NCBI GenBank assembly: GCA_013298075.1
Contig: JAAFJG010000005.1
Location: 1-64,000, forward strand
From: Cytophagales bacterium
GTDB lineage: Bacteria; Bacteroidota; Bacteroidia; Cytophagales; Microscillaceae
Reading direction: 5' to 3'
DNA length: 64,000 nucleotides
Part shown: in pieces, positions 16,907 to 24,774 of the stretch
Layout: each line of letters starts with the position of its first letter
How positions within the stretch are numbered: position 1 is the first letter of the stretch
Notes under the pieces: generated by a model
Seen by the model: only the letters and a program-made list of their open reading frames with translations
What the model was told of the DNA's origin: nothing
The model's database searches: none
Made by a program: the position numbers and the translations under genes

Positions 16907-17947
16907 ATGAATTTTAAAACTTTTTTCCGACTCCTCTCAGTAATTTTAGTAATTTTCTGTTTGTATTCATGCAACAAACAAGTAAAAAATGAGGATTTAC
17001 CACCTTTGGGAAATTCTATAAAAAATAGTATTGTGAAAAGACAAGGTCAAACATACTTTGATGGTAGTAAAATCGTGTTCCAAGATCCAGAAACTTTTGA
17101 ACAAGAAATGAATACAATAGAAACAGAACAAGATGCTGAGATGTTTGAGCACAAGTTCTCTTACTACACATCATATAGGTCGAAGTATTATCAAATTAAC
17201 CAAAAACAAGATACGTTAATTGATGAAGCACTTTCTTCTGTTTTAAATAGCGATGGAGTCGTCCAAATAGGTGATTGGGTATTTAAGTTAGACATGCCAA
17301 ATGAAAAAGTTTATGTTATTGGGAACACTGATACTGATGGAAATTATCAGGACTTAGTATCAGGTAATACTCAGAATAGTAAAATATTAGAGTTTAGTAC
17401 AGATGATAATGTCATTGACTTGCTGAAAGAAGGCGTTAAAACTCAGTCTGATAACAGAGTTAAATTTTGGGGCTGGTTTTGTAGACGTGCAGGGTGCGGC
17501 AGTAGGCAGCAAATGAGTAAACGTATGCTAATAACTTCAAATACAGAACTACAAGTTACAAGTTGGTATAGAAAATTTGGAGTTTGGTTTACTTTTTCAT
17601 CAATAGCAAGATATCATAGAAATAATAATATGCCACCTGCTTTATTTAATGAAAGAGGATTTTCTCAAAATGTTAGCTTTAGATGGCGAGTAAAATGTAC
17701 AAATAGAAGAGGTGAAGGAAGATGGACTTCAAATCCTACATTATACTTTCAATTAGTTACAGGTAACGGAGGGAGTAATGCTCTTGAGTCTATTTATCAA
17801 TATAGAAAATATGCTTATCGTGGTGTTTCTGGTTTAATGTTATTAGACATGGACGCCAGCTATAGTTATAACGGCATTAGTGCCACTAATGGTGGAGTAT
17901 TTCCAGTAACAGCAACAGCACCAAGGATATTCTGTGATAATCAGTAA
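16907..17947 (+). CDS. surface lipoprotein of unknown function
   Basis: 346 residues. The N-terminus MNFKTFFRLLSVILVIFCLYSC is a lipoprotein signal with lipobox LYSC (Cys22), so the mature protein would be lipid-anchored. A central region (KFWGWFCRRAGCGSRQQMSKRML) and a Tyr/Trp-rich C-terminal half (ITSNTELQVTSWYRKFGVWFTF, VSFRWRVKCTNRRGEGRW) suggest an extracellular beta domain. I do not recognise the family. It has its own promoter and lies within the block bracketed by the 138-bp repeats, ahead of two outer-membrane proteins. Confidence 0.7.
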   Translation: MNFKTFFRLLSVILVIFCLYSCNKQVKNEDLPPLGNSIKNSIVKRQGQTYFDGSKIVFQDPETFEQEMNTIETEQDAEMFEHKFSYYTSYRSKYYQINQKQDTLIDEALSSVLNSDGVVQIGDWVFKLDMPNEKVYVIGNTDTDGNYQDLVSGNTQNSKILEFSTDDNVIDLLKEGVKTQSDNRVKFWGWFCRRAGCGSRQQMSKRMLITSNTELQVTSWYRKFGVWFTFSSIARYHRNNNMPPALFNERGFSQNVSFRWRVKCTNRRGEGRWTSNPTLYFQLVTGNGGSNALESIYQYRKYAYRGVSGLMLLDMDASYSYNGISATNGGVFPVTATAPRIFCDNQ

Positions 17948-18153
17948 AATTTATTTTATTAACATTTAAGATATTGCCATACAATGTTGAATTATAAGTG
18001 GTAAAAATTTTGTATAAAATTACTAAAATAAAATACCACTTCTATCTAACCAATAAAAACTATATAAAATATATTTTCACTCTCAAAATATATTTTATAT
18101 ACGTTTTTAGAATTGTTGTTAATTTTCAAATTTATATTTTTTACATACATTAT

Positions 18154-18858
18154 ATGAAAAAAAACATATTATTACTTTTATTTATTTTGCTTACATTTTC
18201 GCAGAATATAATCGCCCAAAATAATCAATCAAGATTAAAATTAGGTCTTTCAGTAGGTTTAAATTTAACAAGCCCAATGTCTCAAAACGATAACTTATCT
18301 CCTTACTTAACCAAATCTTTTTTAGGATATAGTTTCGGAGCAGAAGTGCGTTATCAATTACGAAATAGATTTATACTACATACAGGATTGTATTTTACAC
18401 ATAAAAGCTATCAAATGCCAACTACGGTAGTTATTTATACAGATATGCAAACACCTTCAGAACACAAAGCAATCGTAAAAGATGAATTTAACGACATAGA
18501 ATTGCCTATTATATTGAGGTACCAATTATCTAAAAAATATTTAATTGATGTAGGAGTCGGAGCAGTTCTTGGTTTTGCACAAAGAAGTCGACAAAATCTT
18601 ATCGTACAACAATTACCTATGTATAATTTTAGCTTTAATCCCGATGCAGGCGTAAAATCTCCACAAAGAATTAATTTTCATGTATCAGCAAGCTACACAC
18701 ATTCTTTTAATAATAAATATTATGTAGGCATAGAACCTTACTATCAATTTGACTTAAATGCTATTATTCTTGATACAGGTTATGAGCATATTAGTTATGG
18801 GGTACGTACTTTCTTTTTAATGCCTGTAAAATTAAGAAACAAGAATGCAAAAAAATAA
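18154..18858 (+). CDS. PorT-like outer-membrane beta-barrel protein
   Basis: 234 residues from the ATG at 18154, which gives the signal peptide MKKNILLLLFILLTFSQNIIAQ. The frame is open from 17998, but that extension would hide the signal. Alternating strands (KLGLSVGLNLTSP, YSFGAEVRYQLRNRFILHTGLYFTHKSY, INFHVSASYTHSFNNKYYVGIEPYYQF) fit an eight- to ten-strand barrel of the outer-membrane protein beta-barrel superfamily. Its last 14 bases overlap the next gene, indicating translational coupling. Function unknown. Confidence 0.75.
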   Translation: MKKNILLLLFILLTFSQNIIAQNNQSRLKLGLSVGLNLTSPMSQNDNLSPYLTKSFLGYSFGAEVRYQLRNRFILHTGLYFTHKSYQMPTTVVIYTDMQTPSEHKAIVKDEFNDIELPIILRYQLSKKYLIDVGVGAVLGFAQRSRQNLIVQQLPMYNFSFNPDAGVKSPQRINFHVSASYTHSFNNKYYVGIEPYYQFDLNAIILDTGYEHISYGVRTFFLMPVKLRNKNAKK

Positions 18859-19543
18859 ATATCTAATTTTAATATTTTTGTCCTGCATCTTATTTAAGTT
18901 ACAAGCACAATCTAATGATTTATCACTTCCTGCATTAGAAAAAAATAAATTTCAAAATTTAGGAATAAAATTTGGATTTTACGGCTCTAATCAAATTATA
19001 GAAGGAAGTGGTAGTTTGCCTTTGAATACAATTGGTCAATATCCGATTTTTACGCAAAGTTTTTTATTATTTTATGAATTTCAACCAGAAAAGGCAATTT
19101 CTTTTCAGTTGGGTTTGGGTTATAGGCAAAGAGGTTTTAAATCAGAATTTCGTTATGAACCAAGTATTCAAAAAAATGTTCCTAATTTGAATAATGAATT
19201 GAAGATTAGTAGATTTGGTAATTTGAATTTTGATTTTATCGTTAAAATAACTCTTGCCAGAAAAAAAGATTGGAAAATTTACTTCTTAGCAGGGAATCGA
19301 ATAGATAGACTTATTTCTTATGATAGCCCATTTTGGGGAGAAAATTCTGCTTATTATTCAAGAATTCAATGGGGAACAACTTTTGGAATAGGAGGAGAAT
19401 ATAAAATTAAAAAATTTGGAACTATATTTATTGAAACCGATATCGATACTAAATTTATGACTGTTATGCAAGATTTTGATTTCAAAACAAAACGAGTAAT
19501 TCAAGATGTAGCTTTGGGTATGCAAGTAGGTTTAAGGTTTTGA
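18845..19543 (+). CDS. outer-membrane beta-barrel-like protein
   Basis: 232 residues with signal peptide ending ILFKLQAQ. The body contains repeated amphipathic strands (LGIKFGFYGSNQII, AISFQLGLGYRQRGF, WGTTFGIGGEYKIKKFGTIFIETD) and a terminal aromatic strand ALGMQVGLRF typical of outer-membrane barrels. The start overlaps the end of the preceding barrel gene by 14 bases, so the two are probably made together and may pair in the membrane. Not otherwise recognised. Confidence 0.72.
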   Translation: MQKNKYLILIFLSCILFKLQAQSNDLSLPALEKNKFQNLGIKFGFYGSNQIIEGSGSLPLNTIGQYPIFTQSFLLFYEFQPEKAISFQLGLGYRQRGFKSEFRYEPSIQKNVPNLNNELKISRFGNLNFDFIVKITLARKKDWKIYFLAGNRIDRLISYDSPFWGENSAYYSRIQWGTTFGIGGEYKIKKFGTIFIETDIDTKFMTVMQDFDFKTKRVIQDVALGMQVGLRF

Positions 19544-19599
19544 AAAGAAAAATTTAATTCCATAACTGATTTAAGTATTAAGCAAAGCGTTACTTAAAT

Positions 19600-19737
19600 C
19601 AATATGGGTGACATAGTTGTAAAGGCTATAAAGGCTTAAATTTAGTATAAAAGAATTTTTTGTATTTAAAACATTAATTAAAAATAGATACGACAAATTC
19701 CCGTAAGTATTTTTTATTAATTTAACCAAATACTAAA
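19600..19737 (+). repeat. 138-bp direct repeat, right copy
   Basis: Near-identical to 16133-16270. Its right end (CTAAA) abuts a 224-bp element with inverted ends. The rest of the 615-base gap 19544-20159 consists of that element (19738-19961), the CGGATTTAGCGGATT repeat (20055-20110) and unremarkable AT-rich sequence. Confidence 0.85.
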
Positions 19738-19961
19738 TCCGACTTTCCGCACCGCTGTTTTAGTTTAGAGTATTTACTCAAAAAAATATAAATATTTAAA
19801 AATTTACACATAAAATATATTTAATTTATCTGAAAATTTACCCGATTTATTAATTTTTATTCAGTTTATTGTTAAAATAAAAATTATTAGATGATTTTGC
19901 CAATAAATTCTCGAATTTTAACGATAATACTCATTTTTAAAAATAGGGTGCGGAAGGTCGG
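19738..19961. mobile_element. MITE-like element with CCGACTTTCCGCACC ends
   Basis: Inverted ends CCGACTTTCCGCACC (19739-19753) and GGTGCGGAAGGTCGG (19947-19961) differ at one position. The 224-bp segment has no coding frame and is flanked by a 5-base direct duplication CTAAA (19733-19737 and 19962-19966). It looks like a non-autonomous insertion element mobilised by a transposase outside this window. Confidence 0.7.
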
Positions 19962-20054
19962 CTAAAAATATGCTCAAAAGTGTTAAAATAGCACCTATGA
20001 TAGTAAAAGAAACGCCTGATTGAAAACCCAATAAAGTATTAGTATTTTTTAAAT

Positions 20055-20110
20055 GAAAGAGATTTTAGCACACAGATAACACGGATTTAGCGGATTAATA
20101 CGGATTTTTT
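20055..20110 (+). repeat. dispersed CACGGATTTAGCGGATT repeat, copy 1
   Basis: GATTTTAGCACACAGATAAC continuing into ACGGATTTAGCGGATTAATACGG matches the reverse complement of 44804-44856. A looser relative lies near 47165-47210. It is non-coding. Confidence 0.6.
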
Positions 20111-20159
20111 TTCTTTTTTCTCGAATTTTTAATGATTTTTCTCAATTTTTGGCTACCAT

Positions 20160-20348
20160 TTAAAAAACTCTATTATAATAACTTTCTTTTGTTTTATAAA
20201 CAAGTAATTCTCTTTGTAGTGAATCTTCCTTAAATTTACTTTGTTGGGTAAGAATTTTGAATTTCACTTTAAATATAGAATCTATTTCTTGAATTGTAAG
20301 ATTTTTAATATTTGTTTTTTGGGCAAATATTGATGAGGCAAAAAACAT
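20160..20348 (-). CDS. small secreted protein fragment, start uncertain
   Basis: 62 codons from the ATG at 20348: MFFASSIFAQKTNIKNLTIQEIDSIFKVKFKI. The frame stays open upstream to 20411 and reads KKSVLIKYLLLLFF immediately before this ATG, so the natural product looks like a protein with signal peptide ...KYLLLLFFMFFASSIFAQ. However, no ATG, GTG or TTG exists further upstream in frame. Either the true start was lost and this is a decaying gene, or it uses a rare start codon. Function unknown. Confidence 0.35.
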   Translation of the reverse strand: MFFASSIFAQKTNIKNLTIQEIDSIFKVKFKILTQQSKFKEDSLQRELLVYKTKESYYNRVF

Positions 20349-20411
20349 AAAAAATAATAAAAGGAGATATTTTATAAGTACACTTTTTTTAAATTGATAA
20401 ATTTTTATTTC

Positions 20412-21250
20412 TTAAAATAAACTCAAAACTTCATTTGTTTTCAACATTATTTTTTCACATTCATAATTCGTAATCAAAACCTCAACACTTGCATTTTTAT
20501 CTCTTATCAAAGTTTGATAATTAGCATTTGCATAATCATTTTTGATAAAATTTGTATGCAAAAAATCATTTTTAGCCAGCCAATTTTTCAAAATTTCATT
20601 CGTTTTTTCTTTGTGTTCCAATACATTTGACAAAGCAAATTTAATATTTCGTTGGTGCAATTTTTCCAAAATATCTAATAATTGTATTTCGTGGTGTTCA
20701 TTCCAACCTGTAAAACCTCGTTTTCCATCATTATAAGTCCCCAAACTTATCAAATAGGGTGGGTCGCAATACACAAAATCATTTTCGTCCAAAATATTAA
20801 AATCAAATATTGTGAAGTCAAAACACGTAAAATCAATATTTTTTTGTTGTATATTCTGTGTAAATTGAATTAGATTTTTTCGCATATATCATTAAAACTA
20901 CTTCTTTCACGCCCAAAAGGATTGTTAAATTCGTGAGAATTATTAAATCTAATTTGGTGATTGAAAGAAAAAGCAATCAAAACAAATAAATCCAAAGGAT
21001 TTTTATGTGTGTTATAATGTTTGCGGATTTTTTTATAACCTTCTTCATTAGTTAAAGATAATTGAAATAGAAGTATTTGATTATCAACATTCAAACCAAC
21101 ATTTAAACCTCCTGCAAATAAATCTACAAAAATATTGATATTTTCAGGAAAAAAAGGCAAAATTTGGGGCAATAATTTCCCTTTTCCACCAATATAATTT
21201 AATGGAGATTTTGTTTGTTTAGATACTTTTTTTATTGTTACCATTTGCAT
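20412..21250 (-). pseudogene. Dam-type (D12 class) adenine methylase, broken
   Basis: The upstream frame (21250-20870) reads SPLNYIGGKGKLLPQILPFFP, then DLFAGGLNVGLNV, and FNHQIRFNNSHEFNNPFGRERSSFND. The downstream frame (20885-20412) carries motif IV VYCDPPY and the C-terminal half. They overlap by 16 bases at an A6 run (20875-20880 on the + strand); one extra A would fuse them as NDICEKNLIQF. In addition, the stretch between GLNV and LSLTNEEGY is about 40 residues shorter than in relatives, losing the usual NDxN region. The family methylates adenine (GATC in many members). Probably inactive. Confidence 0.8.
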
Positions 21251-21267
21251 TTCTTTTCGAAAAATAT

Positions 21268-21299
21268 AAATTACATCAAATTTATTTTTGATGTAATTT
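21268..21299. promoter_or_regulatory. 13-bp perfect hairpin upstream of the methylase remnant
   Basis: AAATTACATCAAA (21268-21280) pairs with TTTGATGTAATTT (21287-21299), 17 bases before the methylase start on the minus strand. It could be an operator or a transcript hairpin; nothing distinguishes the two. Confidence 0.3.
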
Positions 21300-21317
21300 A
21301 TTTTCTTTTTTTCTTAG

Positions 21318-21618
21318 GGAGCATATAAAAAATAAACTACCCACTCAAAAAAACTTATTTTTAGTTCCCTCACCGCTGGGGAGGGTTAGGGTCAGTGTTG
21401 TTAAATTCTTTTTTTTTAACAAGTAAAATAGAAATTAACTTGTATAATATTCTGTAAAAAATCTATAATTTTTTGAAAATCTTATAGATTTGGCAAATTA
21501 TATTTTGATTTGTAAAATAATTTACCTGACAAATATTAGAACTTAACAACACTGGGGTTAGGGTGGGGCTTTTTAGTCAAATTATGCCCCACCCCAGCCC
21601 TCCCCAAAGGTGAGGGAG
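21318..21618. repeat. GC-rich palindromic repeat, split by an inserted element
   Basis: CCCTCACCGCTGGGGAGGG (from 21368) and GCCCTCCCCAAAGGTGAGGG (to 21617) are the arms of a GC-rich inverted repeat also present at 37016-37131. The left arm is interrupted at 21392 by a 162-bp element. Sequence 21318-21367 continues into the part shared with 221-287. With the palindrome and its inserted element, this accounts for most of the 402-base gap 21251-21652. Confidence 0.75.
21393..21554. mobile_element. 162-bp MITE-like element with CAGTGTTGTTAA ends
   Basis: The ends CAGTGTTGTTAAATTC and GAACTTAACAACACTG are inverted copies with one mismatch. The element is flanked by a perfect 10-base duplication GGGTTAGGGT (21383-21392 and 21555-21564). 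The intact repeat at 37016-37131 contains the uninterrupted target, confirming an insertion. An internal 10-bp hairpin AAATCTATAA/TTATAGATTT lies near 21459-21490. No coding frame. Confidence 0.85.
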
Positions 21619-21652
21619 TTTTTTTTGGGTATAATATTTTCTACTTAGTCCC

Positions 21653-23104
21653 TTAAACCTTATCAAAAAAATCTAAAAACAAACGAACTCCAAAAGCTGT
21701 GCTGATGTGCATCGTTGAAAATTCTGTTACCTTAAAAGCAGTTCCTGCAATATCTAAATGGGCATACGCTTGATGTTTTTCTGTAAATACTTCTAAAAAC
21801 TTACCTGCAGCAATACAACCCGCCATATCTTTGCCACTAAAATTACGAACATCAGCCACATCAGAACTAATATCATCTTCATAATCGTCCCATAAAGGCA
21901 AACGCCACAATTTTTCACCTGTTTTTAAGCCCGAATCATACAAATTTTTGGCTAATTCTTCGTTATTTGTCAATAAAGCCGCAGCCGCATACCCAAAAGT
22001 TCTGACCGCACTTCCTGTCAAAGTAGCAATATCAATCAAAATTTCAGGGCTATAATTTCTATTCAAATAAGTCAATGCGTCTGCCATTATCAATCTCCCT
22101 TCTGCATCTGTATCGATTACCTCAACGGTTTTTCCTAAATAAGAAGTAAGCACGTCACCGGGCAAATACGCATTACTTCCTAATAAATTTTCAGCCACAG
22201 GCACTGCACAAACCAAATGAATATCTAATTGTAGTTTAGCAGCCGTTTCTATGGCACCCAAAACCGCTGCAGCCCCACCCATATCGGATTTCATAAAGTG
22301 CATATTTGTACTACCTTTGATAGAAACGCCACCGTTATCAAAAGTAATTCCTTTTCCAACTAAACCAATTTTTTTTCTGCTATTTTTAGGTTTATATTCC
22401 AACAAAATAAGAGCTGGTTCTACTCGTCCTGCATTGCCAACCGCCAACAAACAACCTAATTTTTCTTTTTCTAATTGTGCTTTATCGAGTATTTTTACGT
22501 CAAAACCATTGATTTCTCCTGATTTTTTTGCCCATTCTATCAATGTTTTGGGAGTTTTATAATTGGGGGCATCGTTGACCAAATCCATAATTGACATTTG
22601 CGAAGTAGCAATTTTTTGTCCTTTGTCTATCAATATAATACTTTTTTCTTTTGAAATATTGGTATAAAAAGTAACCTCACTTTCAGCATTTAAAAACCAA
22701 TTTTTTTCTTGTTTTTTTTCTGTTTTATGTAATTGACTATCATAACTTCCTAACAAAATTCCGTTCACAATTTCACTTAAATAATTATCAGGAATATGTT
22801 GTATTTCTAAGCCGATTTTTCCTTGCAACGCATTTTTTTGTTTTAAAAAGAAAAAACGAAAGGCTCTAATCAATTCATTTTCTTCGTATTTTTTACCCAA
22901 ACCTAACAAAGCAATTTTATGCGTAGGCGTGTATAATATGAGCATAGATTTTATATCCGCAGAAAAATCATTTTCTATATTTGGAATATTCATCTTGTAT
23001 TTTTCTAAAATATTTTTTAAAAAAATAGCATAATCATCTGTTTTTAAAACAGGAATTAAAACAAGACTTTCGGCTTGATAAGCATTTGAGATTTTAAAAT
23101 TCAT
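21653..23104 (-). CDS. pepA: leucyl aminopeptidase (M17)
   Basis: 483 residues from the ATG at 23104. The C-terminal catalytic domain has the M17 metal- and bicarbonate-binding motifs: VGKGITFDNGGVSIK, MKSDMGGAAAVLG and VIDTDAEGRLIMADAL (usually NTDAEGRL; Asp replaces Asn here), followed by DIATLTGSAV. The enzyme removes N-terminal residues from peptides in the cytosol. The frame is open to 23173, but that upstream TTG sits next to the promoter box TATATTTG (23161-23168), so the ATG is preferred. Confidence 0.93.
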   Translation of the reverse strand: MNFKISNAYQAESLVLIPVLKTDDYAIFLKNILEKYKMNIPNIENDFSADIKSMLILYTPTHKIALLGLGKKYEENELIRAFRFFFLKQKNALQGKIGLEIQHIPDNYLSEIVNGILLGSYDSQLHKTEKKQEKNWFLNAESEVTFYTNISKEKSIILIDKGQKIATSQMSIMDLVNDAPNYKTPKTLIEWAKKSGEINGFDVKILDKAQLEKEKLGCLLAVGNAGRVEPALILLEYKPKNSRKKIGLVGKGITFDNGGVSIKGSTNMHFMKSDMGGAAAVLGAIETAAKLQLDIHLVCAVPVAENLLGSNAYLPGDVLTSYLGKTVEVIDTDAEGRLIMADALTYLNRNYSPEILIDIATLTGSAVRTFGYAAAALLTNNEELAKNLYDSGLKTGEKLWRLPLWDDYEDDISSDVADVRNFSGKDMAGCIAAGKFLEVFTEKHQAYAHLDIAGTAFKVTEFSTMHISTAFGVRLFLDFFDKV

Positions 23105-23160
23105 ATAATTTTTTTGGAATATTTGTGAAATATTTTTTTGGTGATGTCCCAAATTCGTTG

Positions 23161-23168
23161 CAAATATA
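23161..23168 (-). promoter_or_regulatory. -7 promoter box TATATTTG for pepA
   Basis: A perfect TAnnTTTG on the minus strand, 56 bases before the ATG at 23104. Confidence 0.5.
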
Positions 23169-23340
23169 ATCAATTTATGTAAAATGACAAAAACAAAGGT
23201 ATGAAATTTTTGGTAACATATAACATGAAGTTAAACCTCTCTCCTACTCTACTCTACAAATATTTCTATTGTCTATTTTTCTAAAATTATAGTTTTCCAA
23301 TCGAATAAAGTGTTATTTCCAAACTTTTCAAATATTATTT

Positions 23341-23414
23341 TTCCAAAATCTTTTTTATATTTATTTTATATTTAGCATAAAAATATTTAACTTTGCGAAA
23401 ATAAAAAGAAAAAT
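23341..23414 (+). repeat. repeated promoter segment, copy P1
   Basis: A 74-base segment from TTCCAAAATCTTTTTTATAT to the ariA start, containing the -7 box TAACTTTG (23388-23395). It is identical to 25827-25900 and nearly identical to 27011-27076 in front of lysS. Homology with the lysS copy appears to extend further upstream (TTATTTCCAAAC near 23313 and 26974). Confidence 0.9.
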
Positions 23415-24774
23415 GAAATCGAGTAAAATAAAAAAGTTCTCTGTTTATGGCTTGTTTGGAACAAGTGATGTACATATTGACTTCGAGGAGAATATAAAAA
23501 TTCTTATTGGTGAAAATGGACTTGGTAAAACTCAAGTCTTAAATCTTTTTTACTATACACTAACAAGAGATTTTTTTAAACTAAATGACTACAATTTTGA
23601 TAAACTAATTTTATGTTTCTCAAATGATAAATCAATCGAAATATCCAAAAAAAATATAACAGAGTTAGTCGAAGAAACCTATAAACACCCAATAATTATA
23701 GATATTATTGAAAATATTGGTTTTGCTCAATTTGAGGTATTACGTAATAAATTTGACCAAAATAAAGGTAAAAGTAATTGGAGAGAAATTGAAGAACAAT
23801 TTATTCCATCTAATAGTAAACTTAGACATAAGTATCCTGTCCAGAGAATATTTAGAGCATTTTTAGAACTTGAATTTGGAAACTCAAAAACAACAAGCCA
23901 AACTCTTGATAAATGTAAAAAAGAAATTGCAAACGAGATTAAAGAGGTAGACATTATGTATTTTCCAACATTTAGACGAGTCGAGGAGAATTTATATAAT
24001 TTGGGCTATGGTGAGGAAGACTTGAACTTTAATCAAGAAAATATGCTGATTCAGTTTGGTATGGATGATGTCCAAAAAAACTTCAATAAAATTGAAAATA
24101 TCATCGATAAACTTCTAAAAGAAGGCTTAGCACAATTTACCAAAGATATTCTTAGTATTGTAATTGATGACCCAACACCCACAGAAAGTATTCTCGATAA
24201 AATAACAGAAAATGATATAGAAATTATTTTATCAAGAGTTGGAAGTCTTCTTCCTGATTCACAAAAACAAGCAGTCAAAGATATTGTATTGAAAAAACAA
24301 CTTAAAAACCCTCTCTCTGCGTACCTTTTACATAAACTTGCTGATATATATGAAAAACAAAAAGAGTTAGATAATTCTATTAAAATTTTTAGAGATATAT
24401 GTAATAAATATTTGATTAACAAACAAGTATTTTACGATGAAAGTGGTATTAATATCTTCATAAAATCCGACTTGACACACGATAAAATTGAACTTAAATA
24501 CTTGTCTTCTGGCGAAAAACAAATCATTTCAATTTTTTCTAAGATATATTTATCAGACGAAAATAAAAGATTTATCGTGCTTTTTGACGAACCAGAATTA
24601 TCTCTTAGTATAATTTGGCAAAAACAACTTTTACCAGATATTATAAACTCCAAAAAATGTGATTTTTTATTGGCAGTTACTCATTCTCCATTCATTTTTG
24701 ACAATGAATTAGATGTATATGCAGTTGGTCTAAATGAATATATTAAACCCATAAAAGAAACCATTTTGTTATGA
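23413..24774 (+). CDS. ariA: AAA/ABC-type ATPase, PARIS AriA-like
   Basis: 453 residues of the RecF/SMC-like AAA ATPases found in defence systems. Walker A GENGLGKT (33-40), signature LSSGEKQ (364-370), Walker B FIVLFDEPE (Asp392, Glu393) and the switch His in VTHSPF (424) are intact. A long helical insertion separates the two halves. It overlaps the next gene by four bases (ATGA), a DUF4435 protein. In PARIS, AriA assembles around AriB and releases it when it senses phage anti-restriction proteins. Assignment rests on domain pairing, size and order; other ATPase-DUF4435 pairs exist. Confidence 0.75.
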   Translation: MKSSKIKKFSVYGLFGTSDVHIDFEENIKILIGENGLGKTQVLNLFYYTLTRDFFKLNDYNFDKLILCFSNDKSIEISKKNITELVEETYKHPIIIDIIENIGFAQFEVLRNKFDQNKGKSNWREIEEQFIPSNSKLRHKYPVQRIFRAFLELEFGNSKTTSQTLDKCKKEIANEIKEVDIMYFPTFRRVEENLYNLGYGEEDLNFNQENMLIQFGMDDVQKNFNKIENIIDKLLKEGLAQFTKDILSIVIDDPTPTESILDKITENDIEIILSRVGSLLPDSQKQAVKDIVLKKQLKNPLSAYLLHKLADIYEKQKELDNSIKIFRDICNKYLINKQVFYDESGINIFIKSDLTHDKIELKYLSSGEKQIISIFSKIYLSDENKRFIVLFDEPELSLSIIWQKQLLPDIINSKKCDFLLAVTHSPFIFDNELDVYAVGLNEYIKPIKETILL

